Positions 10,811 through 22,339 of a DNA stretch of 64,000 bases are shown piece after piece. Each line of letters opens with the position of its first letter. Position 1 is the stretch's first letter. This DNA is from Symbiodinium natans. Its lineage: Eukaryota > Sar > Dinophyceae > Suessiales > Symbiodiniaceae. A model generated the notes under the pieces. The model saw only the letters and a program-made list of their open reading frames with translations, did not search any database and had not been told where the DNA came from. Location: contig CAJNDS010000027.1 of NCBI GenBank assembly GCA_905221605.1, positions 96,501 to 160,500 on the forward strand, read 5' to 3'. The position numbers and the translations under genes are program-made.

Positions 10811-10978
10811 TGTTTTTGGGTTTAGGGTTTAAGGGTTTAAGGGTTTATGGGTTTATGGGTTTAAGGGTTTTAGGATTTAAGGGTTTTAAGGTTTAGGGTT
10901 TTAGGGTTTTAGGGTTTTAGGGTTTTAGGGTTTTAGGGTTTTAGGGTTTTAGGGTATAGCGTATAGGTTTAGGGTGTA
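10811..10978 (+). repeat. Telomere-like array with variant units TTTAAGGG and TTTTAGGG
   Basis: About 20 units. The left half mixes TTTAGGG, TTTAAGGG and TTTATGGG. The right half (about 10893-10958) is a homogeneous run of the 8-mer TTTTAGGG. It is in the same orientation as the array at 7973 and opposite to the one at 11223. Confidence 0.9.
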
Positions 10979-11222
10979 GAAAACCAAAAACAACTCACAA
11001 AAACAAAAGAAACCAGAAAATGCCCAAAAAGAACCCCCACTCGAAAATAAACTTGGACATGGACTTGGGATCTTCCGTTTCTCTCCTTTCCCGGTGCCTT
11101 TTGAGTCTGCTTGGTCAGCGGCATCTCGGCGATGTTCACCTTCGGGATGCGAACACCGCTGATCTTTCTACATGCCCTCGCAAGACTCGTGCAAGCCAAC
11201 AAAGGCCAACCGTCAAATCAGC

Positions 11223-11272
11223 CTAAACCCTAAACCCTAAACCCTAAACCCTAAACCCTAAACCCTAAACCC
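11223..11272 (-). repeat. Interstitial telomere repeat (CCCTAAA)7
   Basis: Seven near-perfect CCCTAAA units, that is the C-rich orientation on the + strand, facing the array at 10811-10978 across about 245 bp. Confidence 0.95.
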
Positions 11273-11274
11273 TT

Positions 11275-11835
11275 AAACATGCACAAACCACACCAAAACC
11301 AAGGACCTTGGCCTGCTGCGCCATCTGACTGGAAGGCGGCCTCGGACTGTCCATACTGATAGTAGCGGCTTAGCACTTCGGGGCCTTTTGGGGCGTCTCG
11401 CGCGCTGAACGTGCCAGGTTGCTTCAAAGGCAGTTTCAGGGCTGACGCCCAACGCATGAAACAATCCGACATGTGCGGGACATTTGTCGAGGCTGCTCCT
11501 CGCATGAGGCCATTGAGGCCTGAGGCTGCTGCCGAAGACAACCTTTGGTCAGCACATGACTCAAACATCTCAGACTGACTCCAACCTGTCGTGCCAAAAA
11601 CTTCCCATACCTCCCCGCCACTGTGGCATACAGTGACAGGATACGACGAGATCTTACTCAGAAAAGCGCTGGCATTGACAGTCTGAAGATCTAAGCGAAA
11701 AGTGCCGCTCGGAGTGCACAAAGCTCGCTGTGGCCCGGGCCGCGCGCCAGGGCTTCCGGGCTGCAAAGATTTTGAATGACAACATTGCTCAAACAACTGG
11801 ATGTCTAACTCAGGAGGTTTCAGGAGTAACAGCAC
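11275..11835 (-). CDS. Long unidentified frame ending in the telomere repeat
   Basis: An uninterrupted minus-strand frame of 194 codons (11251-11835) whose last residues (KGLGFRV) are encoded by the telomere array. The rest (for example EVWEVFGTTGWSQSEMFESC) has acceptable composition but matches no family. In a genome where recognised exons are 25-110 bases, so long a frame is unusual. It may be chance, an intron-poor retrocopy or a degraded gene. Confidence 0.2.
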
Positions 11836-12518
11836 AAAGTGGCACGGGAAGACAACTCACAGCAGTCATTTCCTAGCCGTGGCAAGTCACAATGTGTAGC
11901 GACGGCAGCTGCTGGCCTCGCCCGAGCTTTCCCTGCCCGCTGGAGCCTTCCTATGCGAGCAAGTATTCACGAAGGTGGTTATGCTGATTCAAAGGCAGAT
12001 AAGATGAAACTGATACATTAATCTTACGTAGTACTGCAATTTGCGAACCAAGGAAAACTGAATCTTCCTGCGGTCAAAAACTCACAAACTCAAGGTGATG
12101 AAAGGATATGTTTAACCAGCAGGCCGCCTGCTCGACGGTGACCCTTGGGGTGTCGAAGAGAGGGCGGACTCACGGAGCCTGGCTATGTGGATCTGTGTGG
12201 ATATCCCCCCCCGGCCTCTGTATCCCAACCAATTCAGACTTGCTTCAAGAATTAAGCAAGAATTAGGCAAGAATAAAATGATGCAACTGTGATTAGGAAT
12301 TCCGTGCTAGAAGTGGTCCATATGTGCAAGAGAAAGGCTCCCTGGACACAAATTGCTCAGGCAAGCCCCAACAAGCGAAATCTGGCAAGTGCCTTACTTG
12401 TCAGCAATGTACGAGCAGCAGAAACAGGGACAGCCATGCGAGACTGGGGTCCACACGAGCGAGAAGTTGGCAGTGGTAGTGAGCCGGCTACTTCCTGCGC
12501 AGCCACAACGGGATTTAT

Positions 12519-12550
12519 CCCTAAACCCTAAAACCCTAAACCCTAAACCC
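12519..12550 (-). repeat. Interstitial telomere repeat (CCCTAAA)n
   Basis: Four units including one CCCTAAAA variant, C-rich on this strand. Confidence 0.9.
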
Positions 12551-12559
12551 ACTCTGAAG

Positions 12560-14960
12560 CCAAAGACTACCCGGTGACTACACTGATCAACACACCACGT
12601 CCGCATCGTCCGAGCCGGATGGTGGACGCAAATGCGAGCCGCTCTTTAACTCCTCACGCATCCCCATCTTTGACTTGAGTGACTGAAGCATGAAATGAGT
12701 CTCGTGCTCTACAATTCAAGGGGCCCCCCTACTGTACGACTGTGCACATCCTACGATCTCAATGTCGGCCTCTGAAGGATTCTCGGCAGTCCTGCAACTC
12801 AGAACTCACAATGACTCACCACGACTCAAATCTCACGATGCTCACTCTCGCATCAGGAACATCAGGTTGATTCGCGTCGCCACGCAAAGAGAGAGCCCGG
12901 CCTTGTCTCTGGCTGCTCCTCACGCAAAGGGAACACAGACTCCGGTTGACAAGTCCAACACTGGGCTAGCAGATGGCCTGCCACCGCTCGAAAACATGCT
13001 TATTCTCAGGTCCTGCGTGGCCTCCTCTGCAGCTTTGCCTGCTGGAGGCAGACAGCTTTTCCAAATGCTGGTACAGTGGTCTCAACACATTGACACTGGA
13101 AACGACCACTCTACCAGAACTCACAACTTCAGCTCCAGCACCTGCATCACTTGCAAAGGGCCATAAGCTCGCCTCACATGCCGGAACAAGCCGTGGTTGT
13201 GTGCTGCCCACGAAGCCCTCTACACGACTTTCAGCTGTGATTGAGGAGGTATACCGGCCAAAACGATTCACATGTACTTGGCAGCTTGCTTTTAATTTCG
13301 TGTCCCTCCTTCGAGTTCAGTCACCAGACGACCTGCTTTCCACATGCTCCTTCCGAAGTCTGAGAAAGCGGCCAGGCTCGGAAAAGAGCTGCTGCCCTGG
13401 CGATCAGCGTCTTTCTCTCACGAGGCACATCAAAGTCGGAGGCTGGCACCCTGAAACGCTGTGAATCCAAAATTCATATGAAACATTATGTTATGAATCA
13501 TGAGCTGATCTGCCTCCTTGTGCCCTTCGCTTGACATTCGAGGAGAAGGCGTTTTGATGAAATGGCAGGCTGAAGCCTGTGCAAGACGTGGCATACGTGG
13601 CAGTGTAAGGGACTTGGGCCAAGAACTAAACGACGCCTCACGCAGCACGTTTCGATACGGGTTCGGTCGAGGAGCGGGGAATGCTGAGAGATCGAGGTGA
13701 CAGGAAGATGGCTATTCGCAGAATGGTTCTGCTGAAAGGACATCGTGAGCTGTAGAACTATGAACGGCGGAGCTAAAAGTGACACGTGCCGCAAAGTTGT
13801 GCGGCGGGTTGTTGTGGCTCATCATGTCCGCCGATGACCGTGATCAAGAAGCTGTTTCGACTACATAAAAACACGCTTCAACAGAACAACTCGGCCTGGC
13901 CGTGCTGCTCAAGCTAAAGGCTTTGCGTGCTCGCCAGGGTGCTTCCACCAACAATGTCTACCCTGTCTGTGTGGTGCAGATTGTTTGTGTGCAGCACTGC
14001 ACCTCTATTGGTGTTGCTTGAAAGCCTGCATTGACCTTCGTTCACACAGTTGTGAGGCTCAGTATCTGTCATTGTTTCGAGCACATGTGGCATTCCTAAA
14101 GACAACAGCATAGCTAGTCAGGGGTGGACAGACCGTGTCAGACTCTGTGCTGTGAGCTCTTTGCTGCCTCGTGTGATCATCTCATCTCATATTGATGCAG
14201 CTGAGCCAGGACCGGCGGTCGATTTGTTCCGAGAGGAGGCCATGAAATCTGCCCAGCACTGGGAATCGCGGCTGAAATCCAACAAAAATGCTCAGCATAT
14301 CTCAGCATGCTCACACGATGCTCACCCGTGCAAGTTTCCATATGTCTGGAGCGATGATCATCCAGTCAAGGCTACGCGGCTACACTAGCGGCTACACCAG
14401 TCAGACGGCACCAGGAAAGCGAGGGCAAACAAAAACATCAACCACCAACCACATAAATGGCTGAATAGCTCTCATGGAACCACTCACCTACTTTCTGTGC
14501 AGACTTTCTGCTGCACCTGCTGTGCCGGCACTGTGAAAGCTGAAACGGGTTCGGGCTTCGTTGCTCAGGACCTTCCAGCAGCCCGTTCCATGCATAGCAG
14601 GTGCGCAATGCCAGGCAAACATCCAAATCGTGCAACTCTCCTGCCAAGAACATGTAGGGCTCCCGACACCAGCAGCTCTGGCGTAACTTGCTCAAGGTGA
14701 TCTAGGAGCAATCCTGCCAAGAACTCACCGCAAGAATCTGCAGGAATCTGCTGCAGCCCTTGTTCACTCAGTTCCCTCAGGACTGCAAGATACTACAAGG
14801 CTCCTGTCTGTGAAGCCCAAGCATCCATTCGCTCACGCATCAGGTCGATTCGGACCTCGGGATCTCCGACAGACGGGGGCCGTCGGGATGGAGCTGTGGC
14901 ATGCGCGTGCGTGAAAACACGAATGCACATCCATCAAAGACTTGATGTGTGTTCAAAATA
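12560..14960. other. No assignable gene
   Basis: Only short overlapping frames on both strands. A minus frame near 14560-14690 (GELHDLDVCLALRTCYAW) may be an exon, but no splice-consistent neighbours were found. Confidence 0.4.
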
Positions 14961-14969
14961 TTCAAGGAT

Positions 14970-16260
14970 AAGGATCGGCTTGATTGAGCATCCCCCTGCT
15001 GTGAACTTGTTCTGTGTCAAAAACACCTTCTCTTGTTTGCACACGGTTTGCAGGCCCTGGGTCATGGTTGCAGAGTTTGAGGCGCTCAGCTTCCGAACCA
15101 ACGGCTTCTGACGAGCCCATGGTCCAGAAACCCGAACATATCAACACATGCTAGCGCTGCTAGCGCATGAAGAGCCGAGGCACTGGGTCTAGAATTCGTG
15201 GCTTCACCCAAGTGACTGTGACCATCTCGCTCACCTTTTCTCTTTTGCTCATACTTGCACTGCTTGCAAGGTGTTGCAATGCGGGGAGCAAGCACACTGA
15301 AACATGCAACCACAACCCTTGCCTCGTCGATCTGCCCACGGATGAGTGCAGCACACATCGAACGCATCACCAGGTGCTCCACCTGTCAAAGAAATCCAGG
15401 CAATCGCTTGGAAGCCTCCTTCAACCGGTTTGCTTTTAGTTTTGTCGCTTGCAGCGTGGCAAGCCAGGAGCGAAACTTTTTCCCAGAGCAGCCGCTGTCC
15501 AAGAACTACAGGGGCCTGGGCTATGTAATCGAGACCCTCAGGTGCGAGCACTGTGCAGCTATGTCAGCTATGTTCCAGGAACAGCTGCATCCGCATGAGC
15601 CAACGGTGTTCGGTGCACACGCTGCTTCACCTGTAAGAAACTGTACAGGAATCGACAGTATGTGCATCATTGACTTCAGCTTCATTGTGCATGCGGCTCA
15701 CAACAAAGAAGCTCTCAACAATTCCGTCCGCGCTCGGTGATGACCATCGGGACAGCCTGGTCAGCGAAAGACAGATGCTCAGGCAACCAATGCTGGACCC
15801 TCTTCACGGTCCTGCTGCCAGTACATGCCGGCGTATTGCCAACCTGGAGCAGTTCGCAGTTGATCAAGTGCTTTGCCGAGCATGTTTGATGCATCAGGCA
15901 ACCCAAGTTGCTCTCATCCAGCACGGTGTGCCCGTATATAAGTCTGCGCGCGCATGCGTACACATGCGTGTGCCGGCCTATGCCATAGGCAGAAGCAACA
16001 TACCTGAGTAAGGCCAGGGGACAACTTCTGGCAGGCTGCAACCATCGCAATCGACTCAACAGCTGGTGGCATTTCACAAACTCCCCATCCAACGGGGCCG
16101 ATCTCTGAACACTACACTCTTTCGTGGGCCACTTTTCTGCATCTTTTCCGGAAGGCAGATGCCATTGCTGAGCTTTGGGCTCCCATGCGCGGTACTCACC
16201 GGAGAGCTCGAAGCCAATGTAGTTCACCAGCTCCTCTGGGGCACTTTGTGGGAAGCATGA
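14970..16260 (-). CDS. Scattered exon candidates of an unidentified minus-strand gene
   Basis: Several stretches read like exons on the minus strand. About 16190-16260: EELVNYIGFELS, ending at a good GTGAGT donor. 15794-15850: AG acceptor, then WQYAGMYWQQDREEGPALV and a GC donor. About 15400-15470: basic helix LKANRLKEASKRL. 15333-15398: AG|G acceptor, then VEHLVMRSMCAALIRGQIDEA. About 15010-15105: KLSASNSATMTQGLQ, then TVCKQEKVFLTQNKF. Order and orientation are consistent with one gene, but phases were not all verified and no domain was recognised. Confidence 0.35.
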
Positions 16261-17299
16261 GGCAAGACACCCAGAATTGCCAATGCCGCCAATGCCAAGG
16301 AAAAGTGCCAAGCAAAAGGGCAGTCGTCTCAGCGCTGGGCATCGTAGACAAGCACTGAGCCCGGCCAAAGCTGGCAGGCTATGCGTGAGAGGACCTGGAA
16401 ACAAGCGCAAAGCTGCTGAGTTGGTGAAAGGTCACTCGTGCGATCAGCACACTGCGGAAACAGTAGCTGTGAACGTCAGGACGCACGCCTCGACGGCAGA
16501 TGGAAAGATGTCCACATCGATGTGCGCAAATGCCACAGGCCTTGCTTGGAACAACACGGCATCAGCACAACGGACTGCGATGCACAGGAATGCAGACGTA
16601 CCTCAAGATCGGCATAACAAAAAACCTCCCTGTCACAGCCTGAATACGAGTACCTGCTCAGCTTTGCCAGTGGTACAGTAGGTGGCCGGCATCTCTCCAA
16701 ACTCGTCTAGGTCACCTGCAGGTCTTCATGTCCATGTGTTTGTGTCCGTGTGTGTGTGTGTTGCTTATGTACCAGCGACAGTAGATCTGAACAAGTCATG
16801 TAATCGCCAAGCATCGCGACCGAAAACTCTCGAACTTAAGCCATTCAAATGGCCCCTTCCCCGCCCAGCTCTCCGCTCCGTCATGGGCCTGTTTGGCTCA
16901 ACCTCCTCCTTCCACTCACCCTTCCCTAACCCCAACTAAGCCCCAAATGTGAGATACGAGGCCTCGCCCCGAGAATTCTTCTGCTGGGACCATGAAAACT
17001 GACATCCAAGCTTTTGATGGGAATGTTAACCTGCGAAGGTCCTAATCGTTAAGTCCAGCAACCAAAGCCCTTTACAAAAACTAAAAAACTCAACACATTA
17101 CCCTCAATTCAGCCCTATCTACTCAACCTCGAGCCCTGAAACCTCGGACTCTAAGGGAGGGTTATTTCGGCACAGAAACCTCAATATCCAGCATCCCCTT
17201 AGACTTCAAGCCCCCTCCGAAAAAAGTCCAGAAGGGCGTCTCCGCAGTGCTGTTGTTTTTGCGTATTCGGGGTGGTTTAGTAAACGGGGAGGGGGGGGG

Positions 17300-17640
17300 G
17301 GAGCGATGAAGCTTTGTATGGGGGCATACACGATGTGGTCAAAAATGCCGAGTTTCTGCTTGAAAGCCATGATCGGAGTTTCACTTGGGAAGTTTACGGT
17401 TGTCACTTCGTGCATGAGCGGCTGCATGACCAGGTCTGGTGGCCTAGTGTGTCAGAGAAGAGGCCCACGTGAATCTTGACCTCTGTATCATGGACATGCC
17501 CACAGTCAGACTCAAGAGCACGTACGACGTACATGATGATCCTACGAAGCTGTTGCAACGACAAGTTCCCTCTCAACTTGCCAGAATTCACTGCAACCGC
17601 ATCTCGAGGCCGTGATAACGTCAGTGAACAGTGACTGAGC
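17300..17640 (-). CDS. Two exon candidates, unidentified protein
   Basis: Minus-strand frames give SGKLRGNLSLQQLRRIIMYV followed by VRALESDCGHVHDTEVKIHV (about 17440-17610). Lower down they give VTTVNFPSETPIMAFKQKLG and FDHIVYAPIQSF (about 17305-17405). Composition is clearly protein-like, but the family is not recognised. They lie downstream of the 18-22 kb candidates on the same strand and could be their 3' end. Confidence 0.4.
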
Positions 17641-18129
17641 CATGGGCATTGGACATCTCCAGTAGATGCTCCGGGATCTTGCAGCATGCAGGTGACACAC
17701 CATTACAATCGCTACAAAGATGATGGTGCAACTATTCGTCTTGCTCCAGGACGCTCCTAGAAATGCAGTGTCGGCTCTGCTTGAGAAAACATTGGTTAAG
17801 ACTGTGAAGAACAACAAGCGGATTCGGATTCCCAAGATTCACGGAGTTGAAGGTCACGTTCTAATTAAGCACATCAGAGGGCAACGGTTCGTTGGGAGAG
17901 TTTTTTCTTAGGTCTTTGCTTTGTTGGCGTCAGAGCTGGGCGCCTGCAATTAAAGGTCTGGGAAAACGCGCATGGGACCCCAATCAGCCCCCGTGCCATA
18001 GGGATCTCTATGTCTGACATGGCTGGCGAGACTTCTAAACTCAAAGCCCTGACACATTTATGCTAGCTACTAGTGAGACTTCAAAAGTCCAAAACCCTGA
18101 AGCGCTGGAAGTATTACCACTGCCCCCCT

Positions 18130-21100
18130 TTGGGTTAAGAAAGTGCGAAAAACACGCTGACCACTGAATCTGCTCAACGGAAATCTCGAACAGAGGAGAG
18201 TCAGTGACCCCTGACCTCTCCGTTGGCGCCTTCCCACCTCTGCTGAAGGTGCCCGCTGCCAAGTGCGTATGGTCCCAGTCTGATGGCAGGCCCTGACAGT
18301 GAAAGGCATGGATGAATGCTGGCTCATGATGCCTCATGCTCATGCCACGACAAGTTTAAGGTGGACGCTAGCATTCTGCCGTCATTCACTCATCAAACCA
18401 CGCTGCAAGGAAGGAGGGCCACAGACTCACTGGCAGACATCGGAAATCGCAGATGTGCTGTGCCTGGAAGGAGTCAAAGCCGTGCAGCATTACCTCCTGG
18501 CAAATGACTCAGGACATCTCAAGACTCATAGGGAAATCGACGAACCCGAGCCGTTTTGCCCACGGCGTTTAGCGTGTAAACTCTCCCGTCAGCTCACAGG
18601 CGCCTTGCCCATCATGACTTGCATCTGGAATGCGATCGCCTTGCTGTCGGTGTCTCAACCCCCCATGTAGGAAGTGTTTGGGGGCTGCAGACGTGGGACT
18701 GCGCACGCGGGCGCAGGGATGTACTGAAACGTGCACATGCGATGAGTCGCAGATGTCGCAGCAAGGCTTGCGCAGCTGTCGCAGTAAGGCTTGCACAGCT
18801 GTCGTCTTGCCAGAGCCAACGCCGAACTCCAGCCTCAGGGCCAACTACCATGATTCCCCCAAAAGTGCTCAACACTATGGGGTTGGAACGTAGGAAGGAA
18901 GGTTCCTGTAAGTTGTTGTCAGCGCAACTCTCGCCTAGGCCTCGGCATGATGCTTGTTCCAGGTCAACAGGGCGCGTGTAGGTGAAGGCTTGCCTGCTGG
19001 TTTCGGGCATGGTGGTTCTCCTGGCTTCGGCATTCGGCCGCTCCTCGCGGAGGGTCACGTTTGGCTTCGAAATCGTGCGCCCGCCTCGTGTTTGCTTGCA
19101 TACTTCTCGCGTATTGAAGAACTTTCGTCGGTTGTGCACATTGTTTTTGCGACTTTCCATCGTCGTGAAATTGCAATGTGGGGGGCGCTATGCTGGCATG
19201 ATACGTTGGTTTGGAGACTTGCGCCTTTGCATGTGTAGCTTTTGTTAACGCCTGGGGCTGTGACACAGGGCATCGGTACTATTCAGCCGAGAAGCCACAG
19301 CCCGTGCGGAGTATCAGGCGCTTGGTGTGCGCCCCACCTGCAATTGCAGAGTTACTTGCGAATGGCTTCATATGCCTGCAATTGGAATGGGAACAACGAC
19401 TTCCCTGATACAGTAGCGGGAAAGCCGCTTCACAAAACTTCGGCAATTGTAAAATAAGTGTGCGTGGATGATAGCACCCTCGCGATTCCAACCCTGCAAA
19501 TCTAGGCTTCCTGTGGGAACGAGCTTCGCGACACGGATGAAAAAACGTCTGGCTATACAGTAGGCAAGCAGAGTTGCATCACCTCACAGAGGTCACTCAC
19601 CCAGCGTTTGCCTCTCCGAGCCAGCTGCTGGGGAGAGCGAGGCTGTGTGGACAGCGGCCTCCGAAGGTCTGCAGCTCGTCACTGGCAGTCACTAGCACAG
19701 GAATCTGTAGTTTGACGGCATCTCGCGTTTTGACATCTGCGTCGGAAAGGCTAGGGGTCACCGTGTCTTCGACACAATGTGTCTTCAAATATACCACGAA
19801 GCATTGAAACTTCGATTTTTGGCCTGCATCAAATCCAGCCAACAGCTGGCTGGCTGAACCTTCGGTGACGTGGCACAAAGCAGTTCACAACAGAAGCTGA
19901 TTCCTTATCAGCGACCTTCAACAACACCATATAACACCATTCTCTTCGCAGAAAACATCGCAGGTGGCCTGGGCTTGCTGCCCCCACCAGAAGTTTTCAC
20001 GGTTCACGTACAGCAGGCGCAGTTGCCTGAAGCATTTGCATGGTCCGCACCTCTCGTCCACCATGTTTCCAGCGCGGTCTATTGCCAGAAGCTGGAGGCC
20101 GCACATCCATGCTGCATACTGAACAACCTCGAGGAGCTGCAAACTGGGAACGTGAAAGATCGATGCATCTCCAACATTGAAACATGATCCTTACTTATGA
20201 TACTTGTGCCACTAACCCAGGTGATCCAATACGCTGCAAGAGACGTGTCTGCAGCGCATGCAAAAAGCAAGTCTCGAAGCAATTCTAAGCTGCTCACCGC
20301 AGACATCGACTCCACAGTGTGCTCTGATACCGGCGGCGCCCACCTTGAGCGGCTAGCGGCTAGCGGCTATTGCCACGTGAAAATGAAGTTCCAAGGCTTT
20401 GGAACTACTGCCGAGAATTGAGTGCTCAACTTAACCCTGGAACCACAGCGGGCTTCGGAGTGAGCACTGCATAGCACTGCTGCCCAGAACTCCGAGAGTA
20501 CTTTCTTGGATCCAGGCCATGAAGCTGGTGGATGAACCTGCTGCTCCTGCAAGGCATGAAGCCCCATCTGCAAGTTTCCACAGAAAGGACAAGAACGAAC
20601 ACTAAATGGTGGCTGGCAGTGCTGCATGTGGCACATGTTTCTCACGTTTCTCACTTACATGAGGCTTGCCAAGGAAACAATCGTGTGGACCGCCACCCCT
20701 GGCCTGTTCCACCGACCCTGTGTGTTGTTCCCTCTGTGTGTTCCGCATACTTCGGCACCCTTCGGATATCTGAGTCTGCACCCGAGTCACGTCGAGACCC
20801 TAATGCTAATTGACAGCATGCAACAATTTGAATCTCTCTGCGAAGGTCAGAAGCATTCACGACACACATTCTCAGCATGCCAAATCATGCTATCATCTTA
20901 TGCTTTGGGGGAAGCCATTCTTTCACCGAGAGGTGGTGCAGGCCTCTTCCGACAAGTATGACCTGCAGGAAGACAGGGGCGGGCCCAGGTAAGCCTCGCC
21001 ATTCGAAACAAAGAGTCATGCAATACACACAAACATACACAGACGTTCAGCATGGAAGCCCCCTCAGCATTTAGCGGCACTCCGAATTCTGGAGAGGCCT

Positions 21101-22240
21101 CGATGCGGTATGTAGCAGCAAAACGCACGCCTGCCTCAATCGCAGACTTTCCCTCCGACATGCCAGAAAAGACCCACACAGACTTTGCACCATAATTATA
21201 GCAAACGGTGTAGGCCAAAGGTGCGACTCACAGTTCACAGACGTTCGCTGCACAGCTCGCAGTTGAATGATCCCCAGGACGCAAGACAGGCCGACTTGCT
21301 GGGGTCTGTAACAGAGCTGTCCAACTCAAGCTGAGCTAGAGGCCGCTACTCTCCAGCGACCTCCTCCGACACCATCTTTCCCCCGCCCAATAAAGCCTCA
21401 GCCGAACAATCCAGGATGTGAAAGCGGTAAGTAGTTTTTGAATTCTGACGTAGATGGTCCAAGGCAGTCCGCCGACTTCTTCGATCTTTCAGTGGAGCCA
21501 TTGTTGAATCAATAATATGAGCTTCCACCAACACAAGAAGTGTCAAGCACTGTCAAACCTGAGGCCGCTACAGGTCCAAACGCGGGCGCAAAGCTCCGCG
21601 CGCCAGGTCTGCCAGTGTCGGAGTGCTGAGTGGAACTCATTGGCAACTTATGGCAACTGTGCGGAATGATCTTGAAAATGCGTCACAGAGATGTTGCAAA
21701 GCTCCGAGTACGCGAGCTTGTGCAAGCTTCCAACAGCTCAGGAGGTCAAAGTTGCACTTTCCACGCCTCTCCGAAGCAAGCATCTCCCAACCTGGCACAT
21801 CCCAGGGACTTTCCCAAAAACACCATGCAGGTTCTGAAGATTGCGCAACTTGTCAAGGCAATCCTCACTCAAGGATAGGCAACGCTCGCAGATGCTTAAT
21901 CAACACCGTGTCAGCATGACTCGTCCGGCTGCACTCGGCCACCTGTGTCTTGTTGAACCCTACACCTCCATTCTCTGAATAGGAACGTTGAATGAGGGGA
22001 CTGCGAAACATTCTCAGCTGTCAGGATATCAGAATCTGGTTTACCCGACCTGTCTCTGCGTACTGGTAGGAGAACATGCTCCAGAGGCGGATTGGGTTGT
22101 GCTTTGGCGGCCTTGATGATGTGCAAAAAGCACGACACAGCAAGACTGTTCGGGCAAATGCCGTCAGATGCTGGCTTGTCTTGGTTATTTGTAGAGGATG
22201 TTACAGGAGGCCAGCATAGGCCAAGCATGGCCACCGATTC
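18130..22240 (-). CDS. Cluster of minus-strand exon candidates, identity unknown
   Basis: Protein-like minus-strand stretches occur at about 22040-22210 (DGICPNSLAVSCFLHIIKAA, then PLEHVLLPVRRDRSGKPDSD), 21355-21520 (APLKDRRSRRTALDHLRQNS, then TYRFHILDCSAEALLGG), 21080-21200 (VWVFSGMSEGKSAIEAGVRF), 19660-19800 (TPSLSDADVKTRDAVKLQIP) and 18140-18300 (LPSDWDHTHLAAGTFSRGG, then DSPLFEISVEQIQW). A glycine-rich VGSGKTTAVQALL sits near 18790-18830. They may be one long gene or two. Splice phases were not resolved, and no family is assigned. Confidence 0.35.
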
Positions 22241-22339
22241 TTGAAGCCACATAAACTGAGAATGGCTTTGCGGTTGCAAGCGGTATGCTGAGGATGAGGC
22301 GTGCCACCAGACACCATCCAATCTTCAACTTTGGCCTCT

